DNA from: CAZNEZ01 sp964572475
Lineage (GTDB): Bacteria; Bacillota; Clostridia; Lachnospirales; Lachnospiraceae
Assembly: GCA_964572475.1 (NCBI GenBank)
Contig: CAZNEZ010000013.1
Coordinates: 1-43,459 of the forward strand
Reading direction: 5' to 3'
DNA length: 43,459 nt
This document shows positions 1 through 10,044 of the stretch, one piece after another. The notes below the pieces were generated by a model that made no database searches, had not been told where the DNA came from, and worked only from the letters and a program-made list of their open reading frames with translations. Within the stretch, counting starts at the first letter, position 1. Every line of letters starts with the position of its first letter. The position numbers and the translations under genes were made by a program.

Positions 1-87
1 TCTGCTTGAAATTTAATTAATTTATTGCGAAAAGTTTTTATTCCTCAAAGCTGAATCTATAAGAATTCATTTATGTAATATAAACAA

Positions 88-125
88 TAAGAGACATTAC
101 AACAAAAATGATGTAATGTCTCTTA
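88..125 (-). terminator. Intrinsic terminator of the ABC exporter operon
   Basis: A 14-bp perfect inverted repeat (88-101 pairs with 112-125) with a 10-nt loop lies 30 nt past the stop codon of the leftward ABC gene. The run of T after the stem on the minus strand is weak (TTATTGTTT), so termination may be partial. Confidence 0.7.
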
Positions 126-154
126 CTAATTTTATATTATTAACTAACTTTTAT

Positions 155-2008
155 TTACGCTGTTTTTTCAAACTGACTATTATAAAGTTCCGAATAAAAG
201 CCTTTTTGTGCCATCAATTCTTCATGGTTGCCCTGTTCTACAATATCTCCATCTTTCATTACAAGAATAAGATCGGCATCTTTTATTGTTGAAAGTCTAT
301 GAGCTATTACAAAGCTTGTTCTGCCTTTCATAAGATTATCCATTGCCTTCTGAATTCGTTCTTCTGTTCTGGTATCAACTGAACTAGTTGCCTCATCCAA
401 GATAAGAATCTTATTATCTGCAAGTATAGCTCTTGCTATTGTTATAAGCTGTTTCTGACCTTGCGATACATTGCTTGCCTCTTCATTGAGTTCCATATTA
501 TATCCGCCAGGAAGTGTCTTTATGAAATGATGAGCATGTGCAGCCTTAGCTGCTTCGATAACCTCTTCATCGGTTGCGCTTAGATTACCATATCTAATAT
601 TCTCCATTATACTTCCTTTAAATAACCATGTATCCTGAAGTACCATTCCAAAAGCTTCTCTTAATTCATTTCTATCAAAATCCCTAATATTATATCCGTC
701 AACCTTAATAGCTCCAGAATTAACATCATAGAATCTCATTAAAAGTTTAACCATTGTCGTCTTTCCTGCACCAGTTGGACCTACAATTGCAATCTTCTGG
801 CCCTGCTTTACTTCTGCACTAAAATCGTTAATTATTATCTTATCTGGTGAATATCCAAAGTTAACATCTTCAAATGTAACATTTCCAATAAGATCCTGTG
901 ACTTAACTGGCGCATGCTCTATAGCGAACTGTTCTTCCTCTTCTTCTCCAAGGAATTCAAAAACTCGTTCTGCCGCTGCCGCCATAGACTGAAGCATATT
1001 TGTTACAGATGCCATCTGTGCTATAGGCTGTGTGAAGTTCTTAACATATTGAATAAATGACTGAATATCACCAACCTTAATGTTTCCTTTGATTACTAAT
1101 AATCCACCAGTTACTGCAACGGCAACATATCCAAGATTACCTACAAAGTTCATAATTGGCATCATCATTCCTGATAAGAACTGTGATTTCCATGCAGAAC
1201 CATATAATACTTCATTAGTTCTCTCAAATTCTTCCTTTACTGCATCTTCTCTATTAAATGCTTTGACTACATTCTGTCCAGAAAAGACTTCTTCTACCTG
1301 ACCATTTACATGACCTAGATATTCCTGCTGCTGTTTAAAGTACTTCTGTGATTTTTTAACTATTCCGCCTATTAATCCAATACTTATTGGAAGAATCAGA
1401 ATAGCGATAAGTGTCATAAGTGGACTTATTCTAAGCATCATAATAAGAATACCAACAATACTTGTTACTGAAGTAATTAATTGTGTAATACTCTGATTAA
1501 GACTCATACCAAGAGTATCAACATCATTGGTGATTCTTGACAAAACTTCACCATGAGTTTTTCTATCAAAATAATTCATTGGAAGTCTGTTAATCTTTTC
1601 TGACATTTCTTTTCTAAGCTTAAAACTTAACTTCTGCGAAATACCAGTCATTATAATTCCTTGTATAAATGAGAGTAATGCACTCATCAAATATAATCCA
1701 AGTAAAATAAACAGTATCTTTGCTATCTTTGTAAAGTCAATTCCGCTTCCACCTGTAAATTTACTGCTAAGTCCTGAGAAAATTTCAGTAGTTGCATCTC
1801 CTAAGATATCTGGTCCAAGTACTGTAAATACTGTACTTCCTATGGCAAATAGGATTACAAATATTATTCCTATCTTATATCTGCCCATATACCCTATAAG
1901 TGTCTTAATTGTCTTCTTAAAATCTTTTGCCTTTTCTCCTGAGCCCATTGGTCCATGTCCCATTGGTCCACCAGCTCTTCTAGGTTTCTTTATCTCTTCA
2001 TTACTCAT
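155..2008 (-). CDS. ABC exporter, ATP-binding/permease subunit B (half of a heterodimer)
   Basis: Type IV ABC exporter half-transporter, 617 aa, with an N-terminal six-helix membrane domain (about 45-340) and a C-terminal ATPase domain. Seen in the sequence: Walker A GPTGAGKTT near 410-418, Q-loop Gln458, Walker B with the catalytic Glu539 (ILILDE) and H-loop His570. The signature is VSQGQ (about 514-518) instead of LSGGQ. The Gly/Met/His-rich N-terminus precedes the first helix. The ATG at 2008 is chosen because AGGAGG lies 7 nt upstream; in-frame codons further upstream have no such site. It overlaps the stop of the upstream partner by 8 nt (ATGAGTAA), which implies translational coupling and co-assembly. 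The substrate is unknown; relatives export drugs, lipids or peptides. Its intact Walker B and H-loop complement the defects of its partner. Confidence 0.93.
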   Translation of the reverse strand: MSNEEIKKPRRAGGPMGHGPMGSGEKAKDFKKTIKTLIGYMGRYKIGIIFVILFAIGSTVFTVLGPDILGDATTEIFSGLSSKFTGGSGIDFTKIAKILFILLGLYLMSALLSFIQGIIMTGISQKLSFKLRKEMSEKINRLPMNYFDRKTHGEVLSRITNDVDTLGMSLNQSITQLITSVTSIVGILIMMLRISPLMTLIAILILPISIGLIGGIVKKSQKYFKQQQEYLGHVNGQVEEVFSGQNVVKAFNREDAVKEEFERTNEVLYGSAWKSQFLSGMMMPIMNFVGNLGYVAVAVTGGLLVIKGNIKVGDIQSFIQYVKNFTQPIAQMASVTNMLQSMAAAAERVFEFLGEEEEEQFAIEHAPVKSQDLIGNVTFEDVNFGYSPDKIIINDFSAEVKQGQKIAIVGPTGAGKTTMVKLLMRFYDVNSGAIKVDGYNIRDFDRNELREAFGMVLQDTWLFKGSIMENIRYGNLSATDEEVIEAAKAAHAHHFIKTLPGGYNMELNEEASNVSQGQKQLITIARAILADNKILILDEATSSVDTRTEERIQKAMDNLMKGRTSFVIAHRLSTIKDADLILVMKDGDIVEQGNHEELMAQKGFYSELYNSQFEKTA

Positions 2009-4238
2009 GAGCTGCCTCCTCACTATCCACTACAACCGAATCAGCAAGTTCACTTTCTGATAACTGTGAAGCTGCAATCTGTGCATAAACTGGACAATTT
2101 TTAAGTAACCAGGAATGCGTTCCAATTCCCACAACATTTCCTTCATCTAATACTATAATCTGCTCTGCATTAAGAATTGTACTAATTCTTTGTGCAACTA
2201 TAATAACTGTACTATCTGATATTTCATTCTTTAATGCTTTTCTAAGAGTTACATCTGTCTTAAAATCAAGAGCTGAAAAGCTATCATCAAATATAAAGAT
2301 TTTAGGATTTTTAGCTATTGCTCTAGCAATAGAAAGTCTTTGCTTTTGACCACCTGAAACATTAGTACCGCCCTGGGAGATTTCACTGTCGATTCCATCC
2401 TCTTTGCTGCTGATAAATTCCATAGCCTGCGCGATTTCAGCTGCCTTTATAACTTCTTCATCAGTTGCATCTTCTTTACCAAATCTAAGATTTGAGCTTA
2501 TTGTTCCTGAAAAAAGAATACCTTTTTGTGGCACATATCCAATTTCATCTCGTAAGTTGCTTTGTTTCATCTTTCTTATATCAATACCATCTACAAGAAT
2601 CTGACCCTCTGTAACATCATAAAATCTAGGGATAAGGTTAATAAGTGTAGATTTACCAGAACCTGTACTACCAATAATAGCAGTAGTCTCTCCCGGCTTA
2701 GCTTCAAATGAAATGTTACTAAGTACATTACTTTCTGCATTTGGGTATCTAAAGCTTACATTATCAAATTTAACTATTCCTTTTCCAGCTGGAGTCTGGG
2801 CGTCCTTTGGATCACTTATTTCAACTTCAGTCTCTATAACTTCATTAATTCTCTTAGCTGCAACTCCAGCTCTTGGAAGCATAATGGAAACCATTGTAAT
2901 CATTAAGAATGACATTACTATCTGCATAGTATACGTAAGGAATGCCATCATATCTCCAACCATCATATCTCCGCTATCTATACCTTTTGCACCAAACCAG
3001 ATGATAAGAAGAGTAATTCCATTCATTATAAGCATCATAATCGGCATCATAAATGTCATAACTCTATTAGTAAATAATTGAGTCTTCATTAATTCTTTAT
3101 TAGCACCATCGAATCTCTTCTCTTCATGTTTCTCTCGACTAAATGCTCTGATAACTGGAAGTCCTGTAAGAATCTCTCGAGCTACAAGGTTTAATTTATC
3201 TACTAATGTCTGCATTAGTTTGAATTTTGGCATTGCAACTGAAAATAGTACTGCTACTACACACATAATTGCTGCTACACCTACAAAGATAATCCATCCC
3301 ATTGAAAGATTAGTCTGTACTACTTTGTATATGCCTCCAATTGCAAGTATTGGCGCGTATATTACCATTCTAAGCAACATTACAAGAACCATCTGAACCT
3401 GTTGAATATCATTAGTATTTCTTGTAATAAGTGAGGCAGTCGAGAATTTATCAAATTCTACATTTGAAAAACTAACAACCTTGTTAAAGAACTTATTTCT
3501 AAGATTTAATGATACGCCTGCTGCCACCTGTGCTGCAATAAGTCCTACAATTATACTTGTTAACATAGCGATAAGTGAAACACCCAACATCTTAAGACCA
3601 GTAATCAAAAGATAGTTTGTTCTTTTTGCCGCCATATCTATGTTTATAGCTTCATATTCTGACTTAATATATGTTGATGAGAGCTGAGATGTCATTGTAT
3701 CTCTCATAGTATCGTATTTATCAAAGATTTCTTTAACGAATTCACTATTCTCATCGGCTGTTGTCTGACCAGTCATGATTCTCATCATCATTTCCTGCAT
3801 CTGTTTTTGTTCTTCAGCATTCATAGCAGATGAACTATCTGAAGCTTTTGAATCTTCTGTAGATGCTGATTCCATTGACATCATACCTAAAAATGCTACA
3901 GCATCCGTTGTTCTCTTTGATAATTCGGTTTCCTCCGAAGAATTAAGTGTAAGTTCATAAACTACATCTCCATCGACTTCTTCGTCGGTTGCCTGATATG
4001 CGTCCTTTACATCCTTACCTGTCTCTTCATCTAGAAAAAGTGTAAGTTTGTCTAATTCTGTTTTTCTGATCTTCTCTGGTATTGTTTCTTCAATACCGCT
4101 CTTACTAATACCTATATCAACGATATCTGCTGTATAAGTTGGAAGTGAGAGATCACAGACAGCTTGAACTATCAAAAGTCCTATTATAAAGACTACTTTA
4201 AGCTTAGCTTCTTTTAAATACTTGAAAATATTTAACAT
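2001..4238 (-). CDS. ABC exporter, ATP-binding/permease subunit A with large extracellular insertion
   Basis: Partner half-transporter, 745 aa, about 130-160 longer than usual. The excess is a polar, Met-, Ser- and Glu-rich segment at about 45-207, between the first and second membrane helices, so it should lie outside the cell. The ATPase domain has Walker A GSTGSGKS (523-530) and an intact VSGGQ signature (627-631). The catalytic Glu is replaced by Asp652 (IFIFDD) and the H-loop His by Gln683 (VAQR). These are the marks of the degenerate subunit in heterodimeric exporters such as TM287/288 and BmrCD. It is the first gene of a two-gene operon with the promoter at 4267-4295 and the Shine-Dalgarno AGAGGAAG. 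The role of the insertion is not known. Confidence 0.93.
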   Translation of the reverse strand: MLNIFKYLKEAKLKVVFIIGLLIVQAVCDLSLPTYTADIVDIGISKSGIEETIPEKIRKTELDKLTLFLDEETGKDVKDAYQATDEEVDGDVVYELTLNSSEETELSKRTTDAVAFLGMMSMESASTEDSKASDSSSAMNAEEQKQMQEMMMRIMTGQTTADENSEFVKEIFDKYDTMRDTMTSQLSSTYIKSEYEAINIDMAAKRTNYLLITGLKMLGVSLIAMLTSIIVGLIAAQVAAGVSLNLRNKFFNKVVSFSNVEFDKFSTASLITRNTNDIQQVQMVLVMLLRMVIYAPILAIGGIYKVVQTNLSMGWIIFVGVAAIMCVVAVLFSVAMPKFKLMQTLVDKLNLVAREILTGLPVIRAFSREKHEEKRFDGANKELMKTQLFTNRVMTFMMPIMMLIMNGITLLIIWFGAKGIDSGDMMVGDMMAFLTYTMQIVMSFLMITMVSIMLPRAGVAAKRINEVIETEVEISDPKDAQTPAGKGIVKFDNVSFRYPNAESNVLSNISFEAKPGETTAIIGSTGSGKSTLINLIPRFYDVTEGQILVDGIDIRKMKQSNLRDEIGYVPQKGILFSGTISSNLRFGKEDATDEEVIKAAEIAQAMEFISSKEDGIDSEISQGGTNVSGGQKQRLSIARAIAKNPKIFIFDDSFSALDFKTDVTLRKALKNEISDSTVIIVAQRISTILNAEQIIVLDEGNVVGIGTHSWLLKNCPVYAQIAASQLSESELADSVVVDSEEAAHE

Positions 4239-4266
4239 CCTGTTTCTTCCTCTCTATTATTTCATT

Positions 4267-4295
4267 CTTATAGGTATTCCTCTAGCATTCAACAA
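4267..4295 (-). promoter_or_regulatory. SigA-type promoter of the ABC exporter operon
   Basis: Minus-strand -35 TTGTTG (4290-4295), 17-bp spacer, -10 TATAAG (4267-4272). Transcription would start near 4260, about 22 nt before the start codon. Confidence 0.5.
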
Positions 4296-4335
4296 TTATG
4301 TATATAAGTTTAGCTGTTTTCCTATTATAAAAAAG

Positions 4336-4397
4336 AAAAAAGCATTAAATTAGTCTGCTAAATTGATTAACCTAGTGAACTAATTTTAATGCTTTTT
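4336..4397 (-). terminator. Intrinsic terminator of fba
   Basis: Long stem (4337-4353 with 4380-4397, one bulge) closing a 26-nt loop, followed on the minus strand by a T-rich tract. It lies 45 nt past the fba stop and separates fba from the ABC exporter promoter. Confidence 0.75.
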
Positions 4398-4441
4398 ATA
4401 AAATAGTCAAGTAAATATATTATTAACTAAAAATAAACTTC

Positions 4442-5308
4442 TTATAAAGCCTTGCCAACAGAACCAAATAATTCCATTTTTTCTTTAACTGTTCCTTTTA
4501 TTGCTTCAAATCCTGGAGCTAAAAGTTTACGAGGGTCAAATCCTTTTCCCTGTATATCTTTTCCTTCTTCTATATACTTACGTGTTGCTGCTGCAAATGT
4601 AAGCTGACACTCTGTATTAACATTAATCTTAGCAACTCCTAACTGGATAGCTTTTTTAATCATATCCTCTGGGATGCCTGTACCACCATGAAGTACTAAT
4701 GGCATATCACCTGTAAGCTTACTAACTGCTTCTAGTGTTTCAAAGCTTAAACCTTCCCAATTGTCTGGATATTTGCCATGAATATTACCAATACCTGCTG
4801 CTAACATTGTTACTCCAAGGTCAGCAATAGTCTTGCATTCATTAGGATCAGCACATTCGCCTTTTCCTATAACTCCATCTTCTTCTCCACCAATTGATCC
4901 AACTTCTGCTTCAAGTGACATTCCGTTCTTTTTAACAATCTCAACTAATTCCTTAGTTTTTGCAACATTCTCATCAATTGGATAATGTGAACCATCAAAC
5001 ATAATTGATGAAAAACCTGCTTCGATACATTTCATACAGCCTTCAAAACTGCCATGATCAAGGTGAAGAGCAACTGGTACTGTTATCTTAAGTTCTTCTA
5101 ACATTCCGTTAACCATTCCTACAACAGTTTTGTATCCTGTCATATATTTACCAGCACCTTCTGATACACCTAAAATAACTGGTGAATTTAATTCCTGTGC
5201 TGTAAGTAAAACCGCCTTTGTCCATTCAAGATTATTGATATTGAACTGACCCACTGCATAATGGCCTGCCTTTGCCTTTTGTAACATTTCTTTTGCTGAA
5301 ACTAACAT
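4442..5308 (-). CDS. fba: Class II fructose-1,6-bisphosphate aldolase
   Basis: Zinc-dependent aldolase of glycolysis and gluconeogenesis (fructose-1,6-bisphosphate to DHAP plus glyceraldehyde-3-phosphate), cytoplasmic, 288 aa, a normal length for the short class II group. Visible motifs are HLDHG (82-86, with catalytic Asp84 and zinc ligand His85), the EAEVG stretch near 133, GNIHGKYP with His177 and LHGGTGIP with His207. GGAGGT sits 8 nt before the ATG. It is monocistronic: a promoter lies inside the 3' end of the upstream transglutaminase gene and a terminator lies downstream. A tagatose-bisphosphate or related aldolase cannot be ruled out from motifs alone, but the overall sequence fits fructose-bisphosphate aldolase best. 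Confidence 0.93.
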   Translation of the reverse strand: MLVSAKEMLQKAKAGHYAVGQFNINNLEWTKAVLLTAQELNSPVILGVSEGAGKYMTGYKTVVGMVNGMLEELKITVPVALHLDHGSFEGCMKCIEAGFSSIMFDGSHYPIDENVAKTKELVEIVKKNGMSLEAEVGSIGGEEDGVIGKGECADPNECKTIADLGVTMLAAGIGNIHGKYPDNWEGLSFETLEAVSKLTGDMPLVLHGGTGIPEDMIKKAIQLGVAKINVNTECQLTFAAATRKYIEEGKDIQGKGFDPRKLLAPGFEAIKGTVKEKMELFGSVGKAL

Positions 5309-5356
5309 ATTCTACCTCCATAAAACTTTATTTTTATTACGTGTACATCGGCTTTA

Positions 5357-5385
5357 ATTATACTCTATTATTCTTTCAAATACAA
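5357..5385 (-). promoter_or_regulatory. SigA-type promoter of fba
   Basis: Minus-strand TTGTAT (5380-5385), 17-bp spacer, TATAAT (5357-5362). It overlaps the last codons of the transglutaminase gene, so fba can be transcribed independently of that operon. Confidence 0.65.
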
Positions 5386-8049
5386 GCATTTGACATATTT
5401 GTAATATACTTTTTGAATTGGTTTAAGCCCTTTATACACTTTAATTGAATATCTGCTTACAAAGCAATTAACCTCATCAAACTCTTTATGAGTAATGGTT
5501 TCATTGGAATAGACACCCTTCTCAATAATACTAAGAATTTGATTCATTTTCTTCTTGTTTCTATTCTCATTAATTAAAAGGATATGGTCATCTTGATTAT
5601 ATGATGTCGTATAATCCGAGAGTATATCCGCATTCTCAGATACTAAAATTTTAACCATGTCTTCTTTGGAGGTATAATGTTTAATATTGGATTTTTTATA
5701 CTCCAAAATATCTCTAAGTATCCTTTCATATTCTGAAACTACTGCATTATAGTTTTCTTCACTTCGAGATTTGCATAATTTTTTCTCAAGTTTATGATGT
5801 TTTTGAGTAAACAAGCAATATACAAGTACTACTGAAAATGCTAAAGCAATATATTTACATACATTAATTATTCCTTTAAGGTCAATCCCTTTATTATCTG
5901 CATTTTCTTCAATAGTTGTAGTTTCCGTATCTGCTTCGGCTTCTGTTGTTGTCTCTTCAGCAGTTGTGCTCGTATTCATAGTAGTGGTCTCATTCACTTC
6001 ATGATTATACTTCTGTGCTTCTCCACCTTGTAATGCTACAGAAGTAGCTGGTGTTACATCAACAGGAATCCATCCAAATCCATCCTGATATACCTCAACC
6101 CATGCGTGTCCATAATAATCTCTTACATCTATTTTGTATCTAGTATCTATTAAACTTAAATCTGTTCCCGCTGTATAAGGATTAACTGCATACCCTTCAA
6201 CATATCTAGCTGGAATTCCCATCTTTCTAAACATTAGAACTGCCGCACTTGCATAGTATGAGCAGTAACCTTCCTTTGAATCAAACAAAAAATATTCTAC
6301 AAAATCCTGATCTGTAGGTGCTTTTCCTGGTGCAGTATTATATGTGCAATTTGTATTAAGATAATTCACGACATAATTTATATATGGCTGAATTCCTATT
6401 TTTTCTGTTTCATTTTTAAACCTCTCCGCATGATATGAATTTCCTTCAAATTCAATATTAATATTACTAAATTCATTATCAAATCTTGTTAATCCTTTAG
6501 GAATCGAAAGATAAGTGTCATATACAAAATTCCTGTAATCTTTCTCTATATTCAGGTAATCATTAAGAGCAATTAATTCATTATCTGATATATTAATATC
6601 ACTAATATGTGGTGACTCTCCATAATTTTTATAAATTTTATCATTTGATGAATAGGTGGTATATTGCATGCATGACTGATACAATATCTTTGAATTATCT
6701 CCAGCACCTATTATTGCTATTCCATCTTTCGTAAAATTGTGTTTTAACTCATCATTTGCAAAATATGGAATATATGCTATTTTATTATTCATATCAAGAT
6801 TCTGAACACCTATTGTTCTTTCGAGAATCTGATATTGAGTAAACATATATTTTCTGCTCATATTATATAATGACAGGTTATATGGCAAGGCAGCCAAATC
6901 ATCTGGAATAGAATCATTATCTTTTAATATTGAATTAAGAACTTCAGATTTGCTCTGACTCATTCCGCTCCATTTACGGCCATCATAGTCAGATGCAATA
7001 AACCCTTTTAGATAAATCGTTTGGGATTCAAATGGGATGTCAAGAATAAGCTTGTTCTCACCAGTAAACTTTACTTCATCTACTGCACCAAGTTCAACAT
7101 CTTCAATCTCTGCATCACTAAACTCTTTTTTATCGTTACTAAGGAATATACCATGTGCAAGATTTCCCCAATCTATTTCCGCAATTCTGTTATTAATATT
7201 GTACTTTAGCTCACTTATCCGTACACCTCTTGTATATTCGAGTTCAGGTACAACAAATTGCATAACTATTACGACTACAATCAAAAACACTATATTAGAT
7301 ATAACATTTCCATTAAATACATGGTGGCTTTCTTCCGATTTTCCAACCTCCAGCCTAAGATGTTTCTTTCTTCCAGGTAAGCTTATAAGAAGCATATAAT
7401 ATGCTAAAGTCATTACGGCTGTCATACTTCCAAAACGCCATCTCGCAGTTGCTACAAACAAATAATCGTTATACCACATAGCAGTTCCAGCCCATATTGC
7501 AAATAATGTAAATGGAATAGTAAATATAAAGCATGTAAATTTGTGAATTTTCTCTTTTGTAGCCAAATACAGTATTGGTGCGATAATTATTGATACAATC
7601 ATTCCAAATGAAGTATTAAATTCATCATACTGACCCATCATTAAACTTCTGCCTAAGCCTTGGCTAATGCTTCCTCCCCCATAACACACTTCTATAAATC
7701 CCACTATCTGGCTAATTGTATTATTTATCATCGTTCCAATATATGTAACTTCACACAGTATTAGCAATACCCCATATCCCAGAACCATTACGCCAATCTT
7801 CTTATATTTTTCCTTTAGTGCGCCCGCAAATGTACATAACATCGTTGAAACGATTGCAGCAAACATCACTAGAAAAATATTATAATTCATAGCAAATACA
7901 AACATCATAAAGCTAACAGGTGCCATTGAACCAAGAATTACAAATATTATTTTTCCTAAATTCTCATATTTATTGCCATATTTTGAATATCTTGTCTCTT
8001 CAACTCCTTCTAAAACAATTGAACAATCTTTACTATTATGCTTCATCAT
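5368..8049 (-). CDS. TgpA-like transmembrane transglutaminase-family protein
   Basis: 893 aa. About seven membrane helices fill residues 33-270. A large extracytoplasmic region follows, ending in a transglutaminase-core fold, then a Thr/Glu-rich linker (about 688-715), one more helix (about 728-748) and a cytoplasmic tail resembling DUF4129. The catalytic triad is visible as Cys596 (EGYCSYYA), His648 (YGHAWVEV) and Asp664 (PVDVTP). This is the usual architecture of the transglutaminase encoded with MoxR and DUF58. The substrate is unknown; the family acts on surface proteins or peptides as a protease or transamidase. It overlaps the DUF58 gene by 14 nt and is the last gene of the operon. The start has TAGGAGG 5 nt upstream; a second ATG follows immediately. 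Confidence 0.9.
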   Translation of the reverse strand: MMKHNSKDCSIVLEGVEETRYSKYGNKYENLGKIIFVILGSMAPVSFMMFVFAMNYNIFLVMFAAIVSTMLCTFAGALKEKYKKIGVMVLGYGVLLILCEVTYIGTMINNTISQIVGFIEVCYGGGSISQGLGRSLMMGQYDEFNTSFGMIVSIIIAPILYLATKEKIHKFTCFIFTIPFTLFAIWAGTAMWYNDYLFVATARWRFGSMTAVMTLAYYMLLISLPGRKKHLRLEVGKSEESHHVFNGNVISNIVFLIVVVIVMQFVVPELEYTRGVRISELKYNINNRIAEIDWGNLAHGIFLSNDKKEFSDAEIEDVELGAVDEVKFTGENKLILDIPFESQTIYLKGFIASDYDGRKWSGMSQSKSEVLNSILKDNDSIPDDLAALPYNLSLYNMSRKYMFTQYQILERTIGVQNLDMNNKIAYIPYFANDELKHNFTKDGIAIIGAGDNSKILYQSCMQYTTYSSNDKIYKNYGESPHISDINISDNELIALNDYLNIEKDYRNFVYDTYLSIPKGLTRFDNEFSNINIEFEGNSYHAERFKNETEKIGIQPYINYVVNYLNTNCTYNTAPGKAPTDQDFVEYFLFDSKEGYCSYYASAAVLMFRKMGIPARYVEGYAVNPYTAGTDLSLIDTRYKIDVRDYYGHAWVEVYQDGFGWIPVDVTPATSVALQGGEAQKYNHEVNETTTMNTSTTAEETTTEAEADTETTTIEENADNKGIDLKGIINVCKYIALAFSVVLVYCLFTQKHHKLEKKLCKSRSEENYNAVVSEYERILRDILEYKKSNIKHYTSKEDMVKILVSENADILSDYTTSYNQDDHILLINENRNKKKMNQILSIIEKGVYSNETITHKEFDEVNCFVSRYSIKVYKGLKPIQKVYYKYVKCLYLKE

Positions 8050-9064
8050 ACTGCCTCCTATCTCCTATATAAAAGACATTAGTCTGAAGAGTTCCTCTTT
8101 TCAGTTGTTTATATGCATCATATGAAGGTAGTTTATCATACAATCCATTATTCAGAACAATATTAAGGTGATTGTACATCTCTGTTAATGAATGCATATC
8201 CGTTTTTGTAAATCTTAAATACTCTAAATTAAATATGCATAATTTAACTATCATTCCCTCGGAAACCAAAGTAAACGCAGTAGAATAGGCTTCTGCAATC
8301 AATCTATCTGCTTCTTTGACATTCAGTCTTTCTCCATATGGATTAGAAAAATCTAATATAATACTTATTCCTTCACTAATTGGCTGACTAAACTCTTTAA
8401 CCATAAGTTCCCCTGCTTTTGCTGTTAACTTCCAATGAATATTTTTTACTGGATCTCCAATCTTATATTCCCTAATATCAAAGATTTCATTTCTATTTTG
8501 ACCAGGTTTAATCTTTGAATAAGAATCCGACTCTTCAACATCAAGAAAACTATTATGGTCAATATCTATGTCCATAGGCTTAATATCTGGATACACCATA
8601 ATATCAAATGAAAAATCACATTTTTTATTTACTTTAAATATACCCAAAAACGAGTAACATACAAGTTTATCAATTTTAATTGTACATTTTCCACAATATT
8701 TGGAAGTTAATATCATATTCACTGTTTTGTCCGCATTTCCCGCAATTTCCATGTAAAAACACTCTGTATACATAGTATCAAAATTATTTTCTACAAAAAT
8801 CACAGCCTTTATCTTCGGAATAGGAAAAGCTACTGGATTATACATTCTTAAACTAAACTCTATCTTATCATTAACATTTACCGCATATCCTTTTATTTTA
8901 CCCTCTAAGGCAAGATTTGATGTAGCAATATGTATTGTGACACACCAAAATAAAGGTAATAACACAAGTATTACCAAAATCAAAAGACCGTAATATGGGT
9001 CTGTCATTATCATTAAGATTATTCCTAATATGACGCATAGCAGGTATATTATTTTTCTTTTCAT
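8036..9064 (-). CDS. DUF58 domain protein
   Basis: 342 aa. Two N-terminal membrane helices (about 5-46) are followed by a beta-rich segment and the DUF58 signature around 192-225, with the conserved DIREYKIGDP and IHWK motifs. A vWA-like fold follows. DUF58 proteins are almost always encoded beside a MoxR AAA+ ATPase and often a transglutaminase, as here, and are thought to be clients of MoxR. A GGAGG site lies before the ATG. Spacing to moxR is 29 nt and it overlaps the transglutaminase gene, so this is a coupled trio. The molecular function is not established. Confidence 0.9.
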   Translation of the reverse strand: MKRKIIYLLCVILGIILMIMTDPYYGLLILVILVLLPLFWCVTIHIATSNLALEGKIKGYAVNVNDKIEFSLRMYNPVAFPIPKIKAVIFVENNFDTMYTECFYMEIAGNADKTVNMILTSKYCGKCTIKIDKLVCYSFLGIFKVNKKCDFSFDIMVYPDIKPMDIDIDHNSFLDVEESDSYSKIKPGQNRNEIFDIREYKIGDPVKNIHWKLTAKAGELMVKEFSQPISEGISIILDFSNPYGERLNVKEADRLIAEAYSTAFTLVSEGMIVKLCIFNLEYLRFTKTDMHSLTEMYNHLNIVLNNGLYDKLPSYDAYKQLKRGTLQTNVFYIGDRRQYDEA

Positions 9065-9093
9065 TTAAGACCGCCTCCAAAACCGTATTACGG

Positions 9094-10026
9094 CTATCTT
9101 CCCGCTACCACATTTTTAATTATTCTATCAATAATGATATCTTCCGTTTGATGTGCTACCCTTGCTTTAGGTGATATTACAATCCTATGATGCGCTGTCT
9201 CTAAAAATATACTTCTTACATCATCTGGTGTTACAAAGTTTCTTCCACACAGATATGCATACGCCATTGAAGCCCTAAGAATAGAAATACTACCTCTTGG
9301 ACTTATGCCTACAATAATGTCTTCACTATCTCTTGTCTTAGCTACAAGCTCAAGTATATAATTATATATTTTATCATCTACAAATATATCATCAACTTCT
9401 CTTTTAATCTCACTTAACTCTGCTGTTGTTATAATTGATGAAATATCTATATCCAAATTCTCATTTTTTTTCTGCTTAAGTATCTCTAATTCATTATTTA
9501 TAGTAGGATATCCAAGACTTAACTTGAACATAAATCTATCTAACTGTGATTCTGGCAACATGCTTGTACCTACTGAACCTACAGGGTTCTGGGTTGCTAT
9601 TACCGTAAATATATCAGGAAGTGTTCTTGTTACTCCATCTACAGTAACACTTCCCTCCTCCATAGCTTCTAATAAAGCTGACTGAGTTTTACTTGAAGCC
9701 CTGTTAATCTCATCTGCCAAAAATAGATTACACAATATTACTCCCTCTTTATACTCAAATGTACCCGTTGACTTATTATACAATGAAAATCCAGTTATAT
9801 CAGATGGAATAACATCTGGTGTAAACTGCATTCTGTTAAATTCTAGTGACATTGCCTTAGAAAATGCTGTAGCAAGCGTAGTTTTTCCCACTCCGGGAAT
9901 ATCTTCTATCAATACATGACCTCCAGCTAATATTGCTGTTGTCACTTTCTTAACCGCATCCTCCTTTCCTATGATAACTTTGTTTACTTCAGCCATAACA
10001 GACTGCATTTTTTCTACACCGTTCAT
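9094..10026 (-). CDS. MoxR-family AAA+ ATPase
   Basis: 310 aa, the usual MoxR length, with no membrane segment. Walker A is GVGKTTL (about 45-51) and Walker B is FLADEINRA (102-110), with a sensor-1-like ATQNP and the conserved PESQLDRFMFK. MoxR proteins act as chaperone-like ATPases that assemble or activate vWA/DUF58 partners. The DUF58 gene directly downstream is the likely partner. Its start has GGGAGG 9 nt upstream. It lies third from the end of a six-gene leftward run. Confidence 0.93.
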   Translation of the reverse strand: MNGVEKMQSVMAEVNKVIIGKEDAVKKVTTAILAGGHVLIEDIPGVGKTTLATAFSKAMSLEFNRMQFTPDVIPSDITGFSLYNKSTGTFEYKEGVILCNLFLADEINRASSKTQSALLEAMEEGSVTVDGVTRTLPDIFTVIATQNPVGSVGTSMLPESQLDRFMFKLSLGYPTINNELEILKQKKNENLDIDISSIITTAELSEIKREVDDIFVDDKIYNYILELVAKTRDSEDIIVGISPRGSISILRASMAYAYLCGRNFVTPDDVRSIFLETAHHRIVISPKARVAHQTEDIIIDRIIKNVVAGR

Positions 10027-10044
10027 TCTATTATCCTCCCATTA

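Noticed and set aside
924..2008. Rightward coding sequences opposite the ABC exporter and other long genes
   Set aside because: These are reading frames on the opposite strand of well-supported genes, without ribosome sites or recognisable domains.
4336..4397. T-box or other riboswitch before the ABC exporter
   Set aside because: It is a simple hairpin at the 3' end of fba. No T-box core motif or aptamer signature is visible, and it lies upstream of the exporter promoter.
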